A stretch of 64,000 bases of DNA. Origin: Orychophragmus violaceus (taxonomy: Eukaryota; Streptophyta; Magnoliopsida; Brassicales; Brassicaceae). The stretch spans positions 47,412,947-47,476,946 of the forward strand of contig CM058236.1 of assembly GCA_030180135.1 (NCBI GenBank), written 5' to 3'. The notes beneath the pieces were generated by a model. The model was not told where the DNA came from. It did no database searches and saw only the letters and a list, made by a program, of their open reading frames with translations. The first letter of the stretch is position 1. Each line of letters begins with the position of its first letter. Below are positions 1 to 11,197 of this stretch, piece by piece. Made by a program: the position numbers and the translations under genes.

Positions 1-852
1 GAGGCACAGAAAGAGATCTGAAGACTTATACGCGACTGCTCTCGAGTTCCGACTCCTAAGGCAACATGGTTTTAGTATCTCACAAGGTTGAAAGCAAAAA
101 TACAAACGAATATTGACATATAATCTAATTTTGTAGGGTTTCGTTTATAGTTCAGAGCTTAGACAACGAAGAAATATAATGTTGATTGCAAATTCTGACT
201 ATATATTATAATTCTGAACTTGAACGAAATAATTAATTAGATTAGATCAATTATAATATTGATGTATTTTTGTTGACTTACTACAGATGTTTTTGACCGC
301 AACTATGGAGATAGTTTGGATGATGAAGACATCAAGGGTGTTCTTTCACTATACGAAGCTTCATATCTGTCGACCAGATTAGATACTAAACTGAAACAGA
401 CCAGATACTATACAACAAAGCGACTTAGGAAATTCGTGGAAATGAAGAAGACTGAGACCACAGCATCCTATGTTCGAAAGATGGTGATACGTGCGTTAGA
501 AATGCCGTACCATCGGAGAGTGGGAAGACTTGAAGCAAGATGGTACATAGACGTGTACGGAGAGACACACGACAGTAACCCTAACTTGCTAGAACTGGCG
601 AAACTTGATTTCAATTTCGTACAAGTTATTCATCAAGACGAGCTCAAATCTCTCTCTAGGTAAGTTAACTTAAATATATAACACATGATTCATGGACATT
701 GAAACTCTTTTTCCTTTGACGATTAATTTAGGAACTACGTATGCACTAACGAACATGGGTTTCTTGTTTTGAGTTATACTTTCATGATTCTTCATCTGTT
801 ATAAGACAAGTAAATCTAAACGAATAATAACCGATCTAAAAAGGTAGGAATC

Positions 853-1086
853 GTCCTGACTCTTGTGGTTAAGTGGTTGAGGACGGGCCTTGAACGCTAC
901 CACGTTCTGGGTTCGATCCTCCTGCCATGCGAAACTAAGTCATATTTGTTTAGGACACTCATATGGATATGAGTCTTGCTTTTGGAGCCCATTTGAATAC
1001 TCAGAGAGAGGGTTTATCCATGGGCTGCACCTTCCCTTGGGGATTAGTCTGAACCCCTCCATAAATGTTAATCAAAAAAAAAAAAG
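853..1086 (+). mobile_element. tRNA-derived SINE in terpene synthase intron
   Basis: The 234-bp unit starts with a tRNA-like Pol III promoter: box A TGGTTAAGTGGTTGA near 866 and box B GGTTCGATCC near 909. It ends in an A-rich tail (1074-1085). It is bounded by an 11-bp direct repeat with one mismatch, AGGTAGGAATC at 842-852 and AGGTAGGAGTC at 1087-1097, as expected for LINE-assisted target-primed insertion. It lies sense-oriented in the intron 660-1871. The SINE family was not identified. Confidence 0.8.
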
Positions 1087-1197
1087 AGGTAGGAGTCAAT
1101 CCGAGAAGAATATTGAAAAACATGCGTCATCTCAAAATATGTATTAGAATTTTCATATTGAAAAATGAGAAAATAACCAGACTAAGACATAAATAAC

Positions 1198-1600
1198 CAG
1201 TGGCGGAGATGAGCATAGACATTTGAGGTATTTGTCTAGGGCCCCCGTTTTTAAAGGACCATGTTTACTGTTTTGGTAAAAATAAAAGCAACTTGATAAG
1301 CTCAAAAACAGAGCGCAACCAACTTAAAAGCAGAGTTGAGCGGAATATGATTAAAAAGTTTGATTATCAAAACTTGAGCTTGATTAATATCTTTGTGGGA
1401 AAAATGCAAGAAGAACAATTTTTATGAATCAATAGTTTTATTATCATTTTTTTTTGGTTTTGTCTTGCAAAAGTAGTTTTTTCATGTTATTTTGAATATT
1501 TAAAATTATTTAAATTAAAAAAAAATTATTATATCTTTACAACGAAGACCCCCGTTTTTTTTTTCGCCTACAGCCTCTGCAACGTCAGCTCCGTCACCTG
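1198..1600. mobile_element. hAT-type MITE
   Basis: The 403-bp element begins CAGTGGCGGAGATGAG and ends in the imperfect inverse (GCTCCGTCACCTG). Similarity of the inverted ends extends inward to the CCCCCGTTTTT tracts near 1242 and 1549. It is flanked by an exact 8-bp duplication TAAATAAC at 1190-1197 and 1601-1608, the length made by hAT transposases. No coding sequence, so it is non-autonomous. It sits in the same intron as the SINE. Confidence 0.8.
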
Positions 1601-2598
1601 TAAATAACAGCTATTTACTCATTTGTTCATTGTTTTTTAGCTGAAAATTCATGATTCCCCACCATTTATATGATAGAACTGTGATTTCAAGTAAAGTCAC
1701 TACTACCCAATTTTTTTGTAGATAAGATGCAAATAATTTCGTTTATAGTTTTAGTATTAAAATCATATAAATATATATTGTTGTGTTTCTAGTTTACTAT
1801 GTAAACGCATACAATTTCTGCTTATATGCATTTGAAACGTTAAAACATTATAGTTTATGTGTATGAAGCAGCTGGTGGACCAAGACGGGGTTAACAAAAC
1901 ACCTTAGTTTCGTAAGAGATCGAATCACGGAGTGTTATTTCTCGAGTGTTGGAGTAATCTATGAGCCTGAGTTTGCATTTCACCGAGAAATGCTTACAAA
2001 AGTTTTCATGTTTATAACCACAATCGACGATATATACGATATTTATGGGACACTGGAGGAGCTCCAACTATTCACGACCATTGTTGAAAAGTAATTAATT
2101 AATGAGAAAAATATATTTCACTACATATCTATCTGTTTATTTATTAACTTAATCCGTATTTTATTATGCAGATGGGATGTGAATCGTCTTGAAGAACTTC
2201 CCGGCCGAATACATGAAGTTATGTTTTCTCTGCCTTATCAACGAAATAAATCAGATTGGATATTTGATTCTCAGAGATAAAGGGTGTAATGTGATTCCTT
2301 ACCTCAAAAAATCCGTACGTATTCTTATTATTTTATCAATGGACTTACATAGAGATATATGTCATTAATTCGTTTAGCATGGTAACAAGTGTACTTATGA
2401 ATTAGCACTCAAAATATCAACTACATCGTCTCATATATCGAGATAAGAATGATATGTGGACTAATATATAAGTATCTAGCAATTTTGCACACATAAATTA
2501 GCTTCTGTGTGTAAGTTATGTCCATTACTAATATACACAGTTTGACATTTTTGTTCCCAAAAGGATTTTAAGAAAACAATGAACACTTTTTATCTGAT

Positions 2599-2603
2599 AA
2601 AAA

Positions 2604-2671
<68 letters not shown>
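2599..2671. repeat. A-tract and (TA)n microsatellite
   Basis: An A run passes into about 30 TA dinucleotides inside the terpene synthase intron 2315-2785. Simple-sequence repeat only. Confidence 0.95.
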
Positions 2672-2676
<5 letters not shown>

Positions 2677-3686
2677 CTAATTTCTTCCTATGTTGTTGTC
2701 AAGATTCTCTAATGAATTTGATAAGGATATTTATACATTTTTCTCTAAAATCACTTTATAAATTCATTTTGTTTTCTATTCTTAGTGGGCAGATATGTGT
2801 ACAGCGTTTTTAAAAGAAGCAAAGTGGTCCAAAAGTGGTTACAAGCCTAACCTGGAAGAGTACATGGAAAATGGCTGGCTCTCAAGCTCTGTCCCTACAA
2901 TACTTCTCCACTTGCTTTGTCTCTTCTCCGACCAAAACCTAGACATTATTGTCTCCTACCACCACCGCGTTGTTCGAAGCTCTGCCACCATCCTCCGTCT
3001 CGCTAACGATCTTGCCACTTCTTCGGTCAGTTTTGGTTTCACAATTTATAGTGTATATACAATTAGTTTTTAACAAATTATGACATGGGTTTTAAATAAC
3101 TTGGCAAACTAACTAATTTGTTTTAATTTTCTCTTTATTAGAGCTCACTAATTTGTTTTGCTTCTTCATTCTTCCACAAAAATGTATTTGACGCTCCCTA
3201 TAATTAACTACTCTTTTTCTCTAAATGGATCCCTCAAGATATGGAGGCTCACACAAATGTTTTAAATTCATGTTCAGGGCGGTTTATAAATATCTAGCTG
3301 TTTACGCGCAAATAATATATGATAATATGATATGTTTAACCATTTCTCAAACAAACATAAAACTATATATGATATGTAAATATCTAAAAATGTCATAGGA
3401 GGAATTGGCGAGAGGCGACAATATGAAGTCCATACAATGTCACATGTACGAGACGGGAGCTTCAGAGGCAGAGTCACGTGCGTACATTCGACGTATGATC
3501 GGTGTGGCTTGGGATGACTTGAACTTGGAGAAAATGAGTCACCAAGGTTTCGTAGAAGCTGCAACTAATCTTGGACGCGTGGCACAATGCGTCTATCAGT
3601 ACGGTGATGGCATTGGCTCTCCCGATAAAGCTAAGACCGCCGATCATGTCCGCTCCTTGCTCGTCCACCCGGTCCCATTCCATTAA

Positions 3687-4029
3687 TTGGCGCACAAAAA
3701 ATAAGAATTGAATCACACGAATAATATTGGATCAGTTTAAAGAGCTGAGAGATGCAGCAGATATAGTTCCCTCAAACTATGAATTGTGTAGTTTGTTAAG
3801 TATCAAAATTACACACAAAAAAAACAAGGGAAAAAAAGCTGTGGTAGTACTAAAACATGTGTTAATTAATTAAATAGCATTCTAGATTATAATTTTTGAA
3901 AGCTTAAATTTTGGTCTAAAATGACCCTACAGCTACTTGTTAGGAAAAAATTAATTACGAGAATGCATTACTATTTTATTTCCACATCAGCAAAAACAAA
4001 CTTTATTTACAAAAATGACACCTTCCCGG
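3687..4029. other. AT-rich spacer between terpene synthase and MULE
   Basis: Downstream flank of the terpene synthase, with no recognisable gene. The left boundary of the MULE should lie within or close to this stretch, but I found no convincing terminal inverted repeat or 9-bp target duplication. Confidence 0.5.
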
Positions 4030-4560
4030 AATAATAATCCGCACGGATTTATGACGTTCTTTGTTGCAGATTTAATAAATCCGCACAGAGTTATTATCAT
4101 TTGTTACGGATTTAGTGTCTTTGTTGCAGAGTTATATAAATTTGTAACACGTTCGAAGGTTTTGGAAAATTACTATACTAGCATCATAGTGTTACAGATT
4201 TTTTACCGTGTTACAGATTTATGTTCTTATGTTACATATTTTTTTTTTTTGCTGACATGGCACAGTTTTTTTTAACGTGTTGCAGACTTTTACATATTTT
4301 CCAGATTTGTTTCCTTACTTGTCAATAAATCTATAATTTAGTGTGACGGATTTGTTTTACGTGTTACAGATTTATTAAAGTCCGCAACAAAGAAAATTAT
4401 TAAAATTAATTACTATTGTAGCACTGCTATGTTACAGACTTTTTCTCTTTGTAGCAGAGTTGTTATCAATGTTACGGATTTATGTTATGTTAGATTCTGA
4501 TTTTAATGTTACGGATTTATTGAATCTTTTCAAATTTCGAGTAACTGTTGCAAGATTTGC
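4030..4560. repeat. Dispersed GTTRCGGATTT-type motifs upstream of MULE transposase
   Basis: About 18 copies of a degenerate motif, best form TGTTACGGATTTRT, mostly in one orientation, in about 530 bases of AT-rich sequence. Examples are near 4103, 4188, 4209, 4361, 4470 and 4505. The spacing here is irregular. The same motif recurs in the transposase intron, the shared 3' region and the DUF1985 gene, but was not noticed in the Athila elements. Confidence 0.8.
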
Positions 4561-4735
4561 TCCTGATTTTCAGGAACCGTTTTTGGTAAGTTAATATTCG
4601 TTTCTATATTTCAGTATTTGGCGGAAAAAGGTTAACATCGTTCCACTACTACCTTTTTCATCATCATCAACAAAAATTTTCTATCTCTTTCTCATTCATC
4701 ATTCATAATCTGTTCAACATCGTTCATCCTCTATC

Positions 4736-7008
4736 ATGGTGCTTGTGATTCTTATTTCTGGAAGTTGGAATTTGTAAGATAACAGATGGTTATTTGAGCA
4801 GGATTTTAGAGGAAAAAGAGGGGTTGATGCCGAAGGTATAACAAGTTTTGAGCAATTTAGTGAGGCCGTATTTGAGCAATTCGGTATTAGTAGCAAAGGG
4901 CATAGAATTCAGATGAGTTATATGTATCCGAAGAAAGTGTTGGCTAAATTAGCAACAGGAACTCGTCCTGTAGTTGTAGGTAGCCATGAGGATCTGAACA
5001 TTTTTCTGGAACACTTCAAAGAAAATACTTGTAGATTGTGCGTATCTGTTACAGAGATTGATTCTATTCTTGAAGAAAGTATGATAGAGGAGAATCCTCT
5101 GAAATAAAAATACCTGCTTCGTGGGAGTTTGAGTGCAACGAAGAAGAAGACAGTACGCTAAACTCCCAAAGCGAATACGAAGAAACGGACGACGATGAAT
5201 CCTTATTCGATTGTTGCGAGGATTCAGATGGTGCTAGCTCCGGTGATGAGGATTACGACCTATATGGGAGGATTAAAAAGGAGGATGATAAAGATGCAAC
5301 AACAAGTGTATATCTCAATGATGTTAATGAATGTGTGGCTGTTCAAAATTACCTTCGACCTGAGTTCGCATCAATGGATATTGCTGTAGGTCAAAGGTTT
5401 GACAGCAAAAAAGAATTGCTTACAAGGCTGCAAGTGCTTTCAATTGCGAAGAAATTTGTCTTCGATGTTTCCGACTCACGGCCAGAATTACTTATTGTTA
5501 AATGTTGGATAGATGGCTGTACATGGAGAGTTCGAGCTGGAAAGTCGGTGTGTCTCCAGTATTCCATATCAAAGTATACGTCAGAGAACATTCATGTTCT
5601 GTCACAGAAAGAGGTGGCCGTAATTGCCAAGCAACAAAAGAGATTTTAGGAAAACTGTACTTCGATACGATAGGAAATGTTGGACCCAGCGTGAAACCAG
5701 AATACCTTGCGACCGCTCTCAACAACGGCTACGGTATAAAGGTACAATTGCGACCGAAAAAATTTTCATATTTCAGTCTCGGATTTTTGTTATAGAGTTT
5801 TATGTATATCGCGGATTTTTTGCAACGTGTTACAGATTAATTATTGTTTCGCAGATTGGATATTGGAAAGCCCATCAAGCTTTGCGATGTGCGCGCATAT
5901 TAGCTACAAACACTCATGAAAGTGGTTACGAGAAACTCCCAGCATACTTGTATTTGATACGAAAAGCCAATCCAGGTACTATTACAAAACTGGAAGTTGA
6001 TGAGTTGGATAGATTCAAGTCTTTGTTCGTTTCATTTGGTGCAAGCATCGCTGGTTTTCAGTACATGAGGAAAGTCTTAGTTGTTGACGGAACGTACTTG
6101 AAAGAGAAATTTAAAGGCACATTGTTAGTTGCAGCAGCCCAGGACGGTAATTATAAAATCTTCCCGATAGCATTTGCAGTTGTTGACACTGAAAACGATG
6201 AATCATGGGAATGGTTCTTCACACAACTCAGTTTTGCGATCCCAGACGACAATGGCTTATCTATCATCTATGATAGGCATAGATCGATAGCTAAAGCAAT
6301 TGGAAAAGTGTATCCATTGGCCAATCGTGGTATATGTACATATCATATGTACAAAAACATACTTATGAGGTTCAAAGGAGGAGAAGCTTTCCGATTAGTG
6401 AAAAGGGCAGCAAACGCATATCGGATTTCTGATTTCAATATTCTATTCAACGAGATCCAAGACCTCAATCCGGCACTACACGCATACTTGCTGAAAGCCG
6501 ATGTGAAGGTGTGGAGCCGCGTTCATTTTACAGGACATAGGTACAACATTTTAACATCCAACATAGCGGAATCGATCAACAGAGTACTCTCGGACGCGAG
6601 GAACCTTCCAACCTTTAGGCTTGTTGATGCTATACGAACCATGTTAACTAGGTGGTTTTCTGAACGGAGGCATGATGCAGGCCAAATGAGGACACTGCTT
6701 ACTCGTGGTGCCGAGAAATTTGTCGAGGTATTACTCTTGACTATGGACAATATTACTAGTTTTTACTCTCTATTCATTCACTGTATTTTCTGCAGCCATG
6801 TGTAACAGAAGCAAGATTGTTGGCAGTTCAAGAAATTGATGCTGATCAACTACAAGTCAGTAGCGCTAACCAAACTCATGTAGTCAACGTACGAGAACGT
6901 AGATGCACTTGTCGCAGGTTCGACTTACTTAAACTACCCTGCGTCCACGCTATTGCTGCCGGCGCACATGTCCCCGTTGAGTTGTTTTTGTCTTGTTTCT
7001 GTTCTTAA
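4736..7008 (+). pseudogene. MULE transposase (MuDR/mudrA-like) pseudogene
   Basis: The start is taken at ATG 4736. Exons are about 4736-5741, 5855-6727 and 6796-7008; the first intron (5742-5854) has gtacaa/cgcag ends. Segments in order: N-terminal MuDR-type region, acidic linker (about 5122-5300), a CWIDGCTWRVRA zinc-binding block, the transposase core (VDGTYLKEKFKGTLLVAA with the first catalytic Asp, about 6080; IIYDRHRSIAKA with the second, about 6263; NIAESINRVL, about 6557), and a SWIM zinc finger (CTCRRFDLLKLPCVHAI, about 6905-6955). The protein would cut and move the element. Lesions are a TAA at codon 14 (4775), a frameshift near 5100 and another near 5585. The C-terminus after the SWIM motif is also lost or cryptically spliced. 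It cannot supply transposase as it stands. Confidence 0.85.
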
Positions 7009-7079
7009 AAATGCCTCAGTACTTATTCCTGACATATATCGGTACAACTATTTTCTGGGCTCAGTATGTTTTTTTCCGC

Positions 7080-7175
7080 AACATTACCTGACTAAATCCG
7101 TTACATTCCAGAATAAATCTGCAACATTCTAGAATAAATACGCAGCATAACGGAATAAATCCGCAACATAACATT
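7080..7175. repeat. 21-bp motif repeats in the shared 3' region of the MULE genes
   Basis: Three to four direct units of about 21 bp (AATAAATCYGCAACATTCTA type). This is the reverse complement of the motif upstream of the transposase. It lies between the convergent transposase and DUF1985 genes. Confidence 0.75.
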
Positions 7176-7260
7176 TTATTTTAAACTTTTAGAGAATTGT
7201 CTAAGGTTTACACACTTGTTTTAGGTTTCCAAATTAAGTTTTATGGATTAGTTTTTAATT

Positions 7261-7635
7261 TTAAAATATTTCCACAACCTTAGGCTTCTTCACAGCCTTA
7301 GGCTTCTCCACAGCCTTAGACTTTTCCATAGCCTTAGGCTTCTTCACAACCTCAGGCTTTACCACAGCCTTAGGCTTCTCCACAGAATCAGGCTTCTCCA
7401 CAGCCTTAGACTTTTCCATAGCCTTAGGCTTCTTCACAACCTCAGGCTTTACCACAGCCTTAGGCTTCTCCACAGAATCAGGCTTCTCCGAAGCCTTAGA
7501 CTTCTCCATAGCCTTGGGCTTCTTCACAGCCTTAGGCTTCTCCACAGCCTTAGACTTTACCACAGCCTTAGGCTTCTCCATAGAATCAGGCTTCTCCAAA
7601 GCCATAGGCTTCTTCACAGCCTCAATCTTCCCCAC
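7261..7635 (-). pseudogene. C-terminal Lys/Pro repeat tail of the MULE DUF1985 protein
   Basis: Read on the minus strand, about 124 codons of imperfect 6-residue repeats (EKPKAV, KKPKAM, EKPDSV and variants), ending in EIF and a stop at 7261-7263. The DNA repeats with an 18-bp unit. The tail is strongly basic and resembles the C-terminal tail of linker histone H1. It is the 3' end of the gene whose remainder is at 20805-22817: if the Athila-A insertion and one copy of its 5-bp duplication are disregarded, the frame runs on without interruption. The protein is thus disrupted only by that insertion. Confidence 0.75.
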
Positions 7636-8810
7636 TGATATACCATGGATTTTAGGGATTTTAACCATGGTATATGTGTTATTTATCGAGTCTTTTACTA
7701 TGTTTTAGAGTCTTTTCAGGTGTTTATTAGGTACAAGCACATTTGGAGCATATTTGGTGATTTTGGCACTTTCTGGAGCTAATTGGAGTATTTGGCCGAG
7801 AGATAGAGTTCACTGTTGATATTTCCGAGATGCAACGATCGTCACACTTATGGCATCGATCGATGCACCAGCGAGATGGGCCAAACGACGGTTTAATAAA
7901 GAATGATGAAATTGCAGCTTTGCCCAGAAGTTCCTGATATTTACAAAGAAGCCCAAAACGTGTTTTAGGATTATAATTAGGTTTTACAGCCACTTGTTAG
8001 GCTAAGCTTTTCTTACGTTAACTTTTACTCAGAGAGAGTTGAGGGGCTGATCCTGTTCTCGAAAGAGACTTGATTTTGAACCCCAGTTCTTATTTGACTA
8101 TATGATATTTGGTTTTCTACTTATGATATCTTCTGTCCCGATGAATATGTCTGAGTAGATCACCTGTTAGGTTGAAGGATTCTCATTAAGGATTTCAGAG
8201 AATTATAGTTTAATTAATCTGTAGAGATTCATACCTGCTAGTTCTTTATCTAAGTTGTTCTTAATGCTTAATCTGAAGTAGCTAATCAGAGTTATGATGT
8301 TAGGTTGATTAATTCAACGGAAGTTGGTTAATTTAACTAGAAAGAACTTAGGTAAGCAATTAAACTGTTCGCAAACGGAAGTTTGGTTCAGGTTAATTGT
8401 GAACATATCAAACTTGGAATCAATGCTAGTTTAATCTGTTAGTTCTCGCAAACGGAAGTTTGGTTTGCTGCACTTAGACTTAGAGAATTATCGCAAAGGA
8501 ATTTGGTTAATTCTATATCAGTGTTTGAGTTCTAGAATAGTTATTGATTGGATCTAGATAGATTGATTGCTTACGTTCCTGATTTCCTGAGAACTCCTGA
8601 AACCTAACACTTCGCCTTCTTGCTTACAAACTCACTTGATTTACTTTGCTATTTCGTTTACTGTTTTCACATCTGCTTCGCTTAATTTAATCTGAACTAC
8701 TATTAATCTATTGTGTGACTGAGAGTCCTCGTGGGATTCGATACCTTATATACTACGATTGCATTAACTGTGCACTTGCAGTAGAATAGGGAAAAACTAT
8801 ACACCTATCA
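7636..8810 (+). repeat. 5' LTR of Athila-A
   Basis: 1175 bp, TG...CA ends. It contains one paired-palindrome site (7831-7870) about 200 bp from the start. Near-identical stretches at 14087-14339 and 19918-20804 form the interrupted 3' LTR, and Athila-D has a close relative at 61798. Confidence 0.9.
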
Positions 8811-8816
8811 AGTTTT

Positions 8817-8834
8817 TGGCGCCGTTGCCGGGGA
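8817..8834 (+). other. Primer binding site, Athila-A
   Basis: TGGCGCCGTTGCCGGGGA, complementary to the 3' end of plant tRNA-Asp as I recall it, six bases after the LTR. The same site is at 33745 (B), 43431 (C, one mismatch) and about 62983 (D). Confidence 0.8.
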
Positions 8835-8991
8835 CTCTTTGAGTTCACCTATAGATTTAGTATTAGGATTTAGACTAAGCATTCTTTTTAATTTTCTTGT
8901 TTACTCACGTTTTTGATTTTTGGATTCGCAGGGATTCGCACTGCATCGATCGTTGCCACCTTGCATCGATCGACACAAAGCGAGAACAGCG

Positions 8992-10335
8992 ATGCTGAGA
9001 TCCGAGACGTTCAATAGGTTCCGCGTCATGGAACCTGTGATTTTGATTCGCGGTGAAAACGGCGTTCTACGAGACCAAGAGGGTCATATATGCAACGCAA
9101 AAGGTCAGAAAATAGATGGGGAAGGAAACCCCATCTTACCAGATTACCATGTATTGGTTGGGCAAGTAGCTGAGATGCAGAGTAAGATAGATGACATCCA
9201 CGACATTTTACTTAGGGAGAGACAGTTCCGAGCAGAGGCAGAAACTGATAAATCTGCAGAGGTACACTATATGGCTGGAGCCAGCTCTTATGGACATACA
9301 TTGGGACATCAGCAGAGACAAGGTTCTAGGCATGCTCAAGGATCAAGAGACCATAATTATACTTCCTATCTGGCACCTCCTACACAAAGGAGCAAACTAG
9401 AGATGATGATAGAACAATCAATTGAAAAGCAACAGCAGAACACAGCTTCTTTCAGCTCGAAGCTAGAGAACCTGTACACTAATTTGAATGAGAAATTTGA
9501 ATCCTTGAGCACTCGTATGAAGCAGCTGGACACACAGATGGATCAAGTTTCAAGTTATACCTCAAGGAAGGATCCTCAAGAAGCTCATGCCAGCAACATT
9601 CCCATTCAGGATGACACACATATAGATCATGGATCATGTCTAGCCGTTAAGGCTGTGGAATTTGTGGAAGACAGAGAGGGATTTGATTTACCTGAGTTTG
9701 AAAGTTTCGATGCACCTGACTCAACAGAGATTGACATGGATCTTTTGACTTGGATAGTTCAGATTGAAGTGGGACCAAGCCAAGGAGAGAAATTTGAGTC
9801 TGAGATGGCTGGAATGGACCAAGAAGCGGATAAACCCGAGACTATAGTTGAAACACGAGCTGAGACGATATCATCGATCGATGCATCACAAGCACCGATC
9901 GTTGCAAGCCGAAAGGAACCAGTTTCACTCATATCTCAAGGACCTGCTAAGGAAAGAACCTATAAACCTCCATTGCCATTCCCGAAAGCTCCCGTTAAGT
10001 CCAAAGATGTGGTTCGGTGCACAGTGGTGGTTGACAAGAAGATGGTGGTTCCACAAGAGCCTATTCTAACATCTTCAAGGCCTAAAACCACTCATGAACA
10101 GAAGGCTCCGAACACCAAATCTTTGCCAAAGGTAAAGCATAAATCCTCTAAGTTTAAACCTTCTGACCCCACTGTTTTGAATGCAGGAAAGAGCGTTAAA
10201 ACACCCAAGTGTCAATCTCACCCTACATTCCTCCCGACGTTCCTTGGACGACATCATGCTGCTACTGCTTTCACACCACCATGGATGATAAGGCATTCAC
10301 AGAGACACTCAAAGTCTCTGTTGAAACCTCCATGA
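8992..10335 (+). CDS. Gag-like ORF without capsid core, Athila-A
   Basis: 447 codons from ATG 8992 with no stop or frameshift. The start is supported by Athila-D, which has the same ATG context at 63161. The N-terminus (ILIRGENGVLRDQEGHICNA) matches the Gag starts of Athila-B and C. A coiled-coil-like stretch (KLENLYTNLNEKFESLSTRM, about residues 180-205) matches their post-capsid region. Absent are the capsid-type block beginning RPDEFHANRSA in Athila-C, any zinc knuckle, and the protease. The C-terminus (FLGRHHAATAFTPPWM) matches the end of the gag-protease ORF of Athila-C. This is therefore an internally deleted Gag-Pol fusion that is still open. It may act as a trans-mobilised or interfering structural protein; that role is inference. 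Confidence 0.75.
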   Translation: MLRSETFNRFRVMEPVILIRGENGVLRDQEGHICNAKGQKIDGEGNPILPDYHVLVGQVAEMQSKIDDIHDILLRERQFRAEAETDKSAEVHYMAGASSYGHTLGHQQRQGSRHAQGSRDHNYTSYLAPPTQRSKLEMMIEQSIEKQQQNTASFSSKLENLYTNLNEKFESLSTRMKQLDTQMDQVSSYTSRKDPQEAHASNIPIQDDTHIDHGSCLAVKAVEFVEDREGFDLPEFESFDAPDSTEIDMDLLTWIVQIEVGPSQGEKFESEMAGMDQEADKPETIVETRAETISSIDASQAPIVASRKEPVSLISQGPAKERTYKPPLPFPKAPVKSKDVVRCTVVVDKKMVVPQEPILTSSRPKTTHEQKAPNTKSLPKVKHKSSKFKPSDPTVLNAGKSVKTPKCQSHPTFLPTFLGRHHAATAFTPPWMIRHSQRHSKSLLKPP

Positions 10336-10353
10336 GTCTGACCCCTTTCCAAA

Positions 10354-10402
10354 AAGTCAAGCTAATGACTTGAAACAAGCGCTGAGTGGGAGGCAACCCA
10401 CT
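10354..10402 (+). other. Two conserved hairpins after the gag-like stop, Athila-A
   Basis: Hairpin 1 AAGTCA/TGACTT (10354-10359, 10366-10371); hairpin 2 AGTGGG/CCCACT (10385-10390, 10397-10402). Equivalent structures follow the pol or protease end in B (39882-39895, 39911-39928) and C (46340-46355, 46370-46387). One pair changes from A-T in A to G-C in C. Confidence 0.5.
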
Positions 10403-10656
10403 GCTAGGTTTAATTATTTTTCTTTTTCATTTTTTGGTGCTCTTCTTAGGATTTCACGTTTTTTATTTGTTTTTGTTAGTTATTAGATACAGAACACAAG
10501 TCTGGAGATGTGTGACGATCGTTGCTCACATGTGCAACGGTCGTTGCAATTGGTTTAAATCGAAAATTAAGGTACGTTGAGCTAAACCGGAATCAATCTG
10601 GTTCAACCAGCATCGATCGTTGCCCCTAAAGCAACGATCGTTGCACCCACGACCAG

Positions 10657-11197
10657 GTAAGTCACCTTAAACCCTATTTTCTCTTCTTCTTCCCCATTTC
10701 TGTTGGTCGACACACCGAGAACCTCCACCCAAAAATCATCATTTCTTCGTCAAATTTCTTGTTTCGAAGTGCTATTTACTTATTTTTACGATCCCAATCC
10801 ATTTCCCCAACCCATATCTCGAGAAATCAAGGTAATGTTCTTCAATTTTCGAATTTTCGGATTGGATTTTTAGGGTTTTAGGGTTGTTGATTTTTGGACC
10901 AAAAACTGATGATGCATGCGTAATTAGAACGATTTAGGGTGATGGATGATGATTTTGAACTGATTTGAGGCAATGTGGCTTGGATTTGACTGATTTTTGA
11001 TGATTTGGTTGCGGCAAAATCGCCCTGCAACGGTCGTTGCTCTCGAGCAACGGTCGTTGCATTGCAATTTTGGGAAATGTTCGATAACGCGAAATCGCCT
11101 TGCAACGATCGATGCCTTAGATGCAACGGTCGATGCTTCGCGATTTCACAGTGAAATTTTGCCGAGACTTATAAATGTTTGAACTTTGTTTTTACAG
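10657..11197 (+). other. Putative intron before the env-position ORF, Athila-A
   Basis: A consensus donor (CAG/GTAAGT, GT at 10657) and an acceptor (TTTTTACAG) ending exactly at the ATG of the next ORF. Athila-C has the same arrangement (GT 46703, acceptor ending 47164). This suggests the downstream ORF is expressed from a spliced RNA, as for env-like genes. Confidence 0.5.

Larger units (their letters stand above)
1..3686 (+). pseudogene. Terpene synthase (TPS-a type) pseudogene, 5' end outside window
   Basis: Exons read by splice sites and homology are about 1-86, 287-659, 1872-2090, 2172-2314, 2786-3025 and 3399-3686. They encode the C-terminal half of a class I sesqui/diterpene cyclase. 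Visible motifs are RLEARWYIDVYG in exon 287-659, the Mg-binding DDIYD in exon 1872-2090, and the second metal site NDLATSSEE across the 3025/3399 junction. The stop is at 3684-3686. Introns have GT-AG ends (87-286, 660-1871, 2091-2171, 2315-2785, 3026-3398). Exon 2172-2314 holds an extra 4 bases (GGCC, about 2203-2206) between the codons for ELP and EYM. This shifts the frame and creates a stop before the exon ends, so the copy looks dead even though the rest is well preserved. Such enzymes ionise farnesyl or geranylgeranyl diphosphate, in the cytosol or in plastids. Family assignment is secure; the member is not identified, and an assembly error at the insertion is possible. Confidence 0.9.

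Noticed and set aside
853..930. tRNA gene
   Set aside because: Box A and box B are present, but the segment does not fold into a cloverleaf by eye, and it is the head of a SINE with A-rich tail and target duplication.
7514..7708. Plus-strand hydrophobic ORF (GFFTALGFSTAL text)
   Set aside because: Antisense reading of the KPKAVEK repeat tail.
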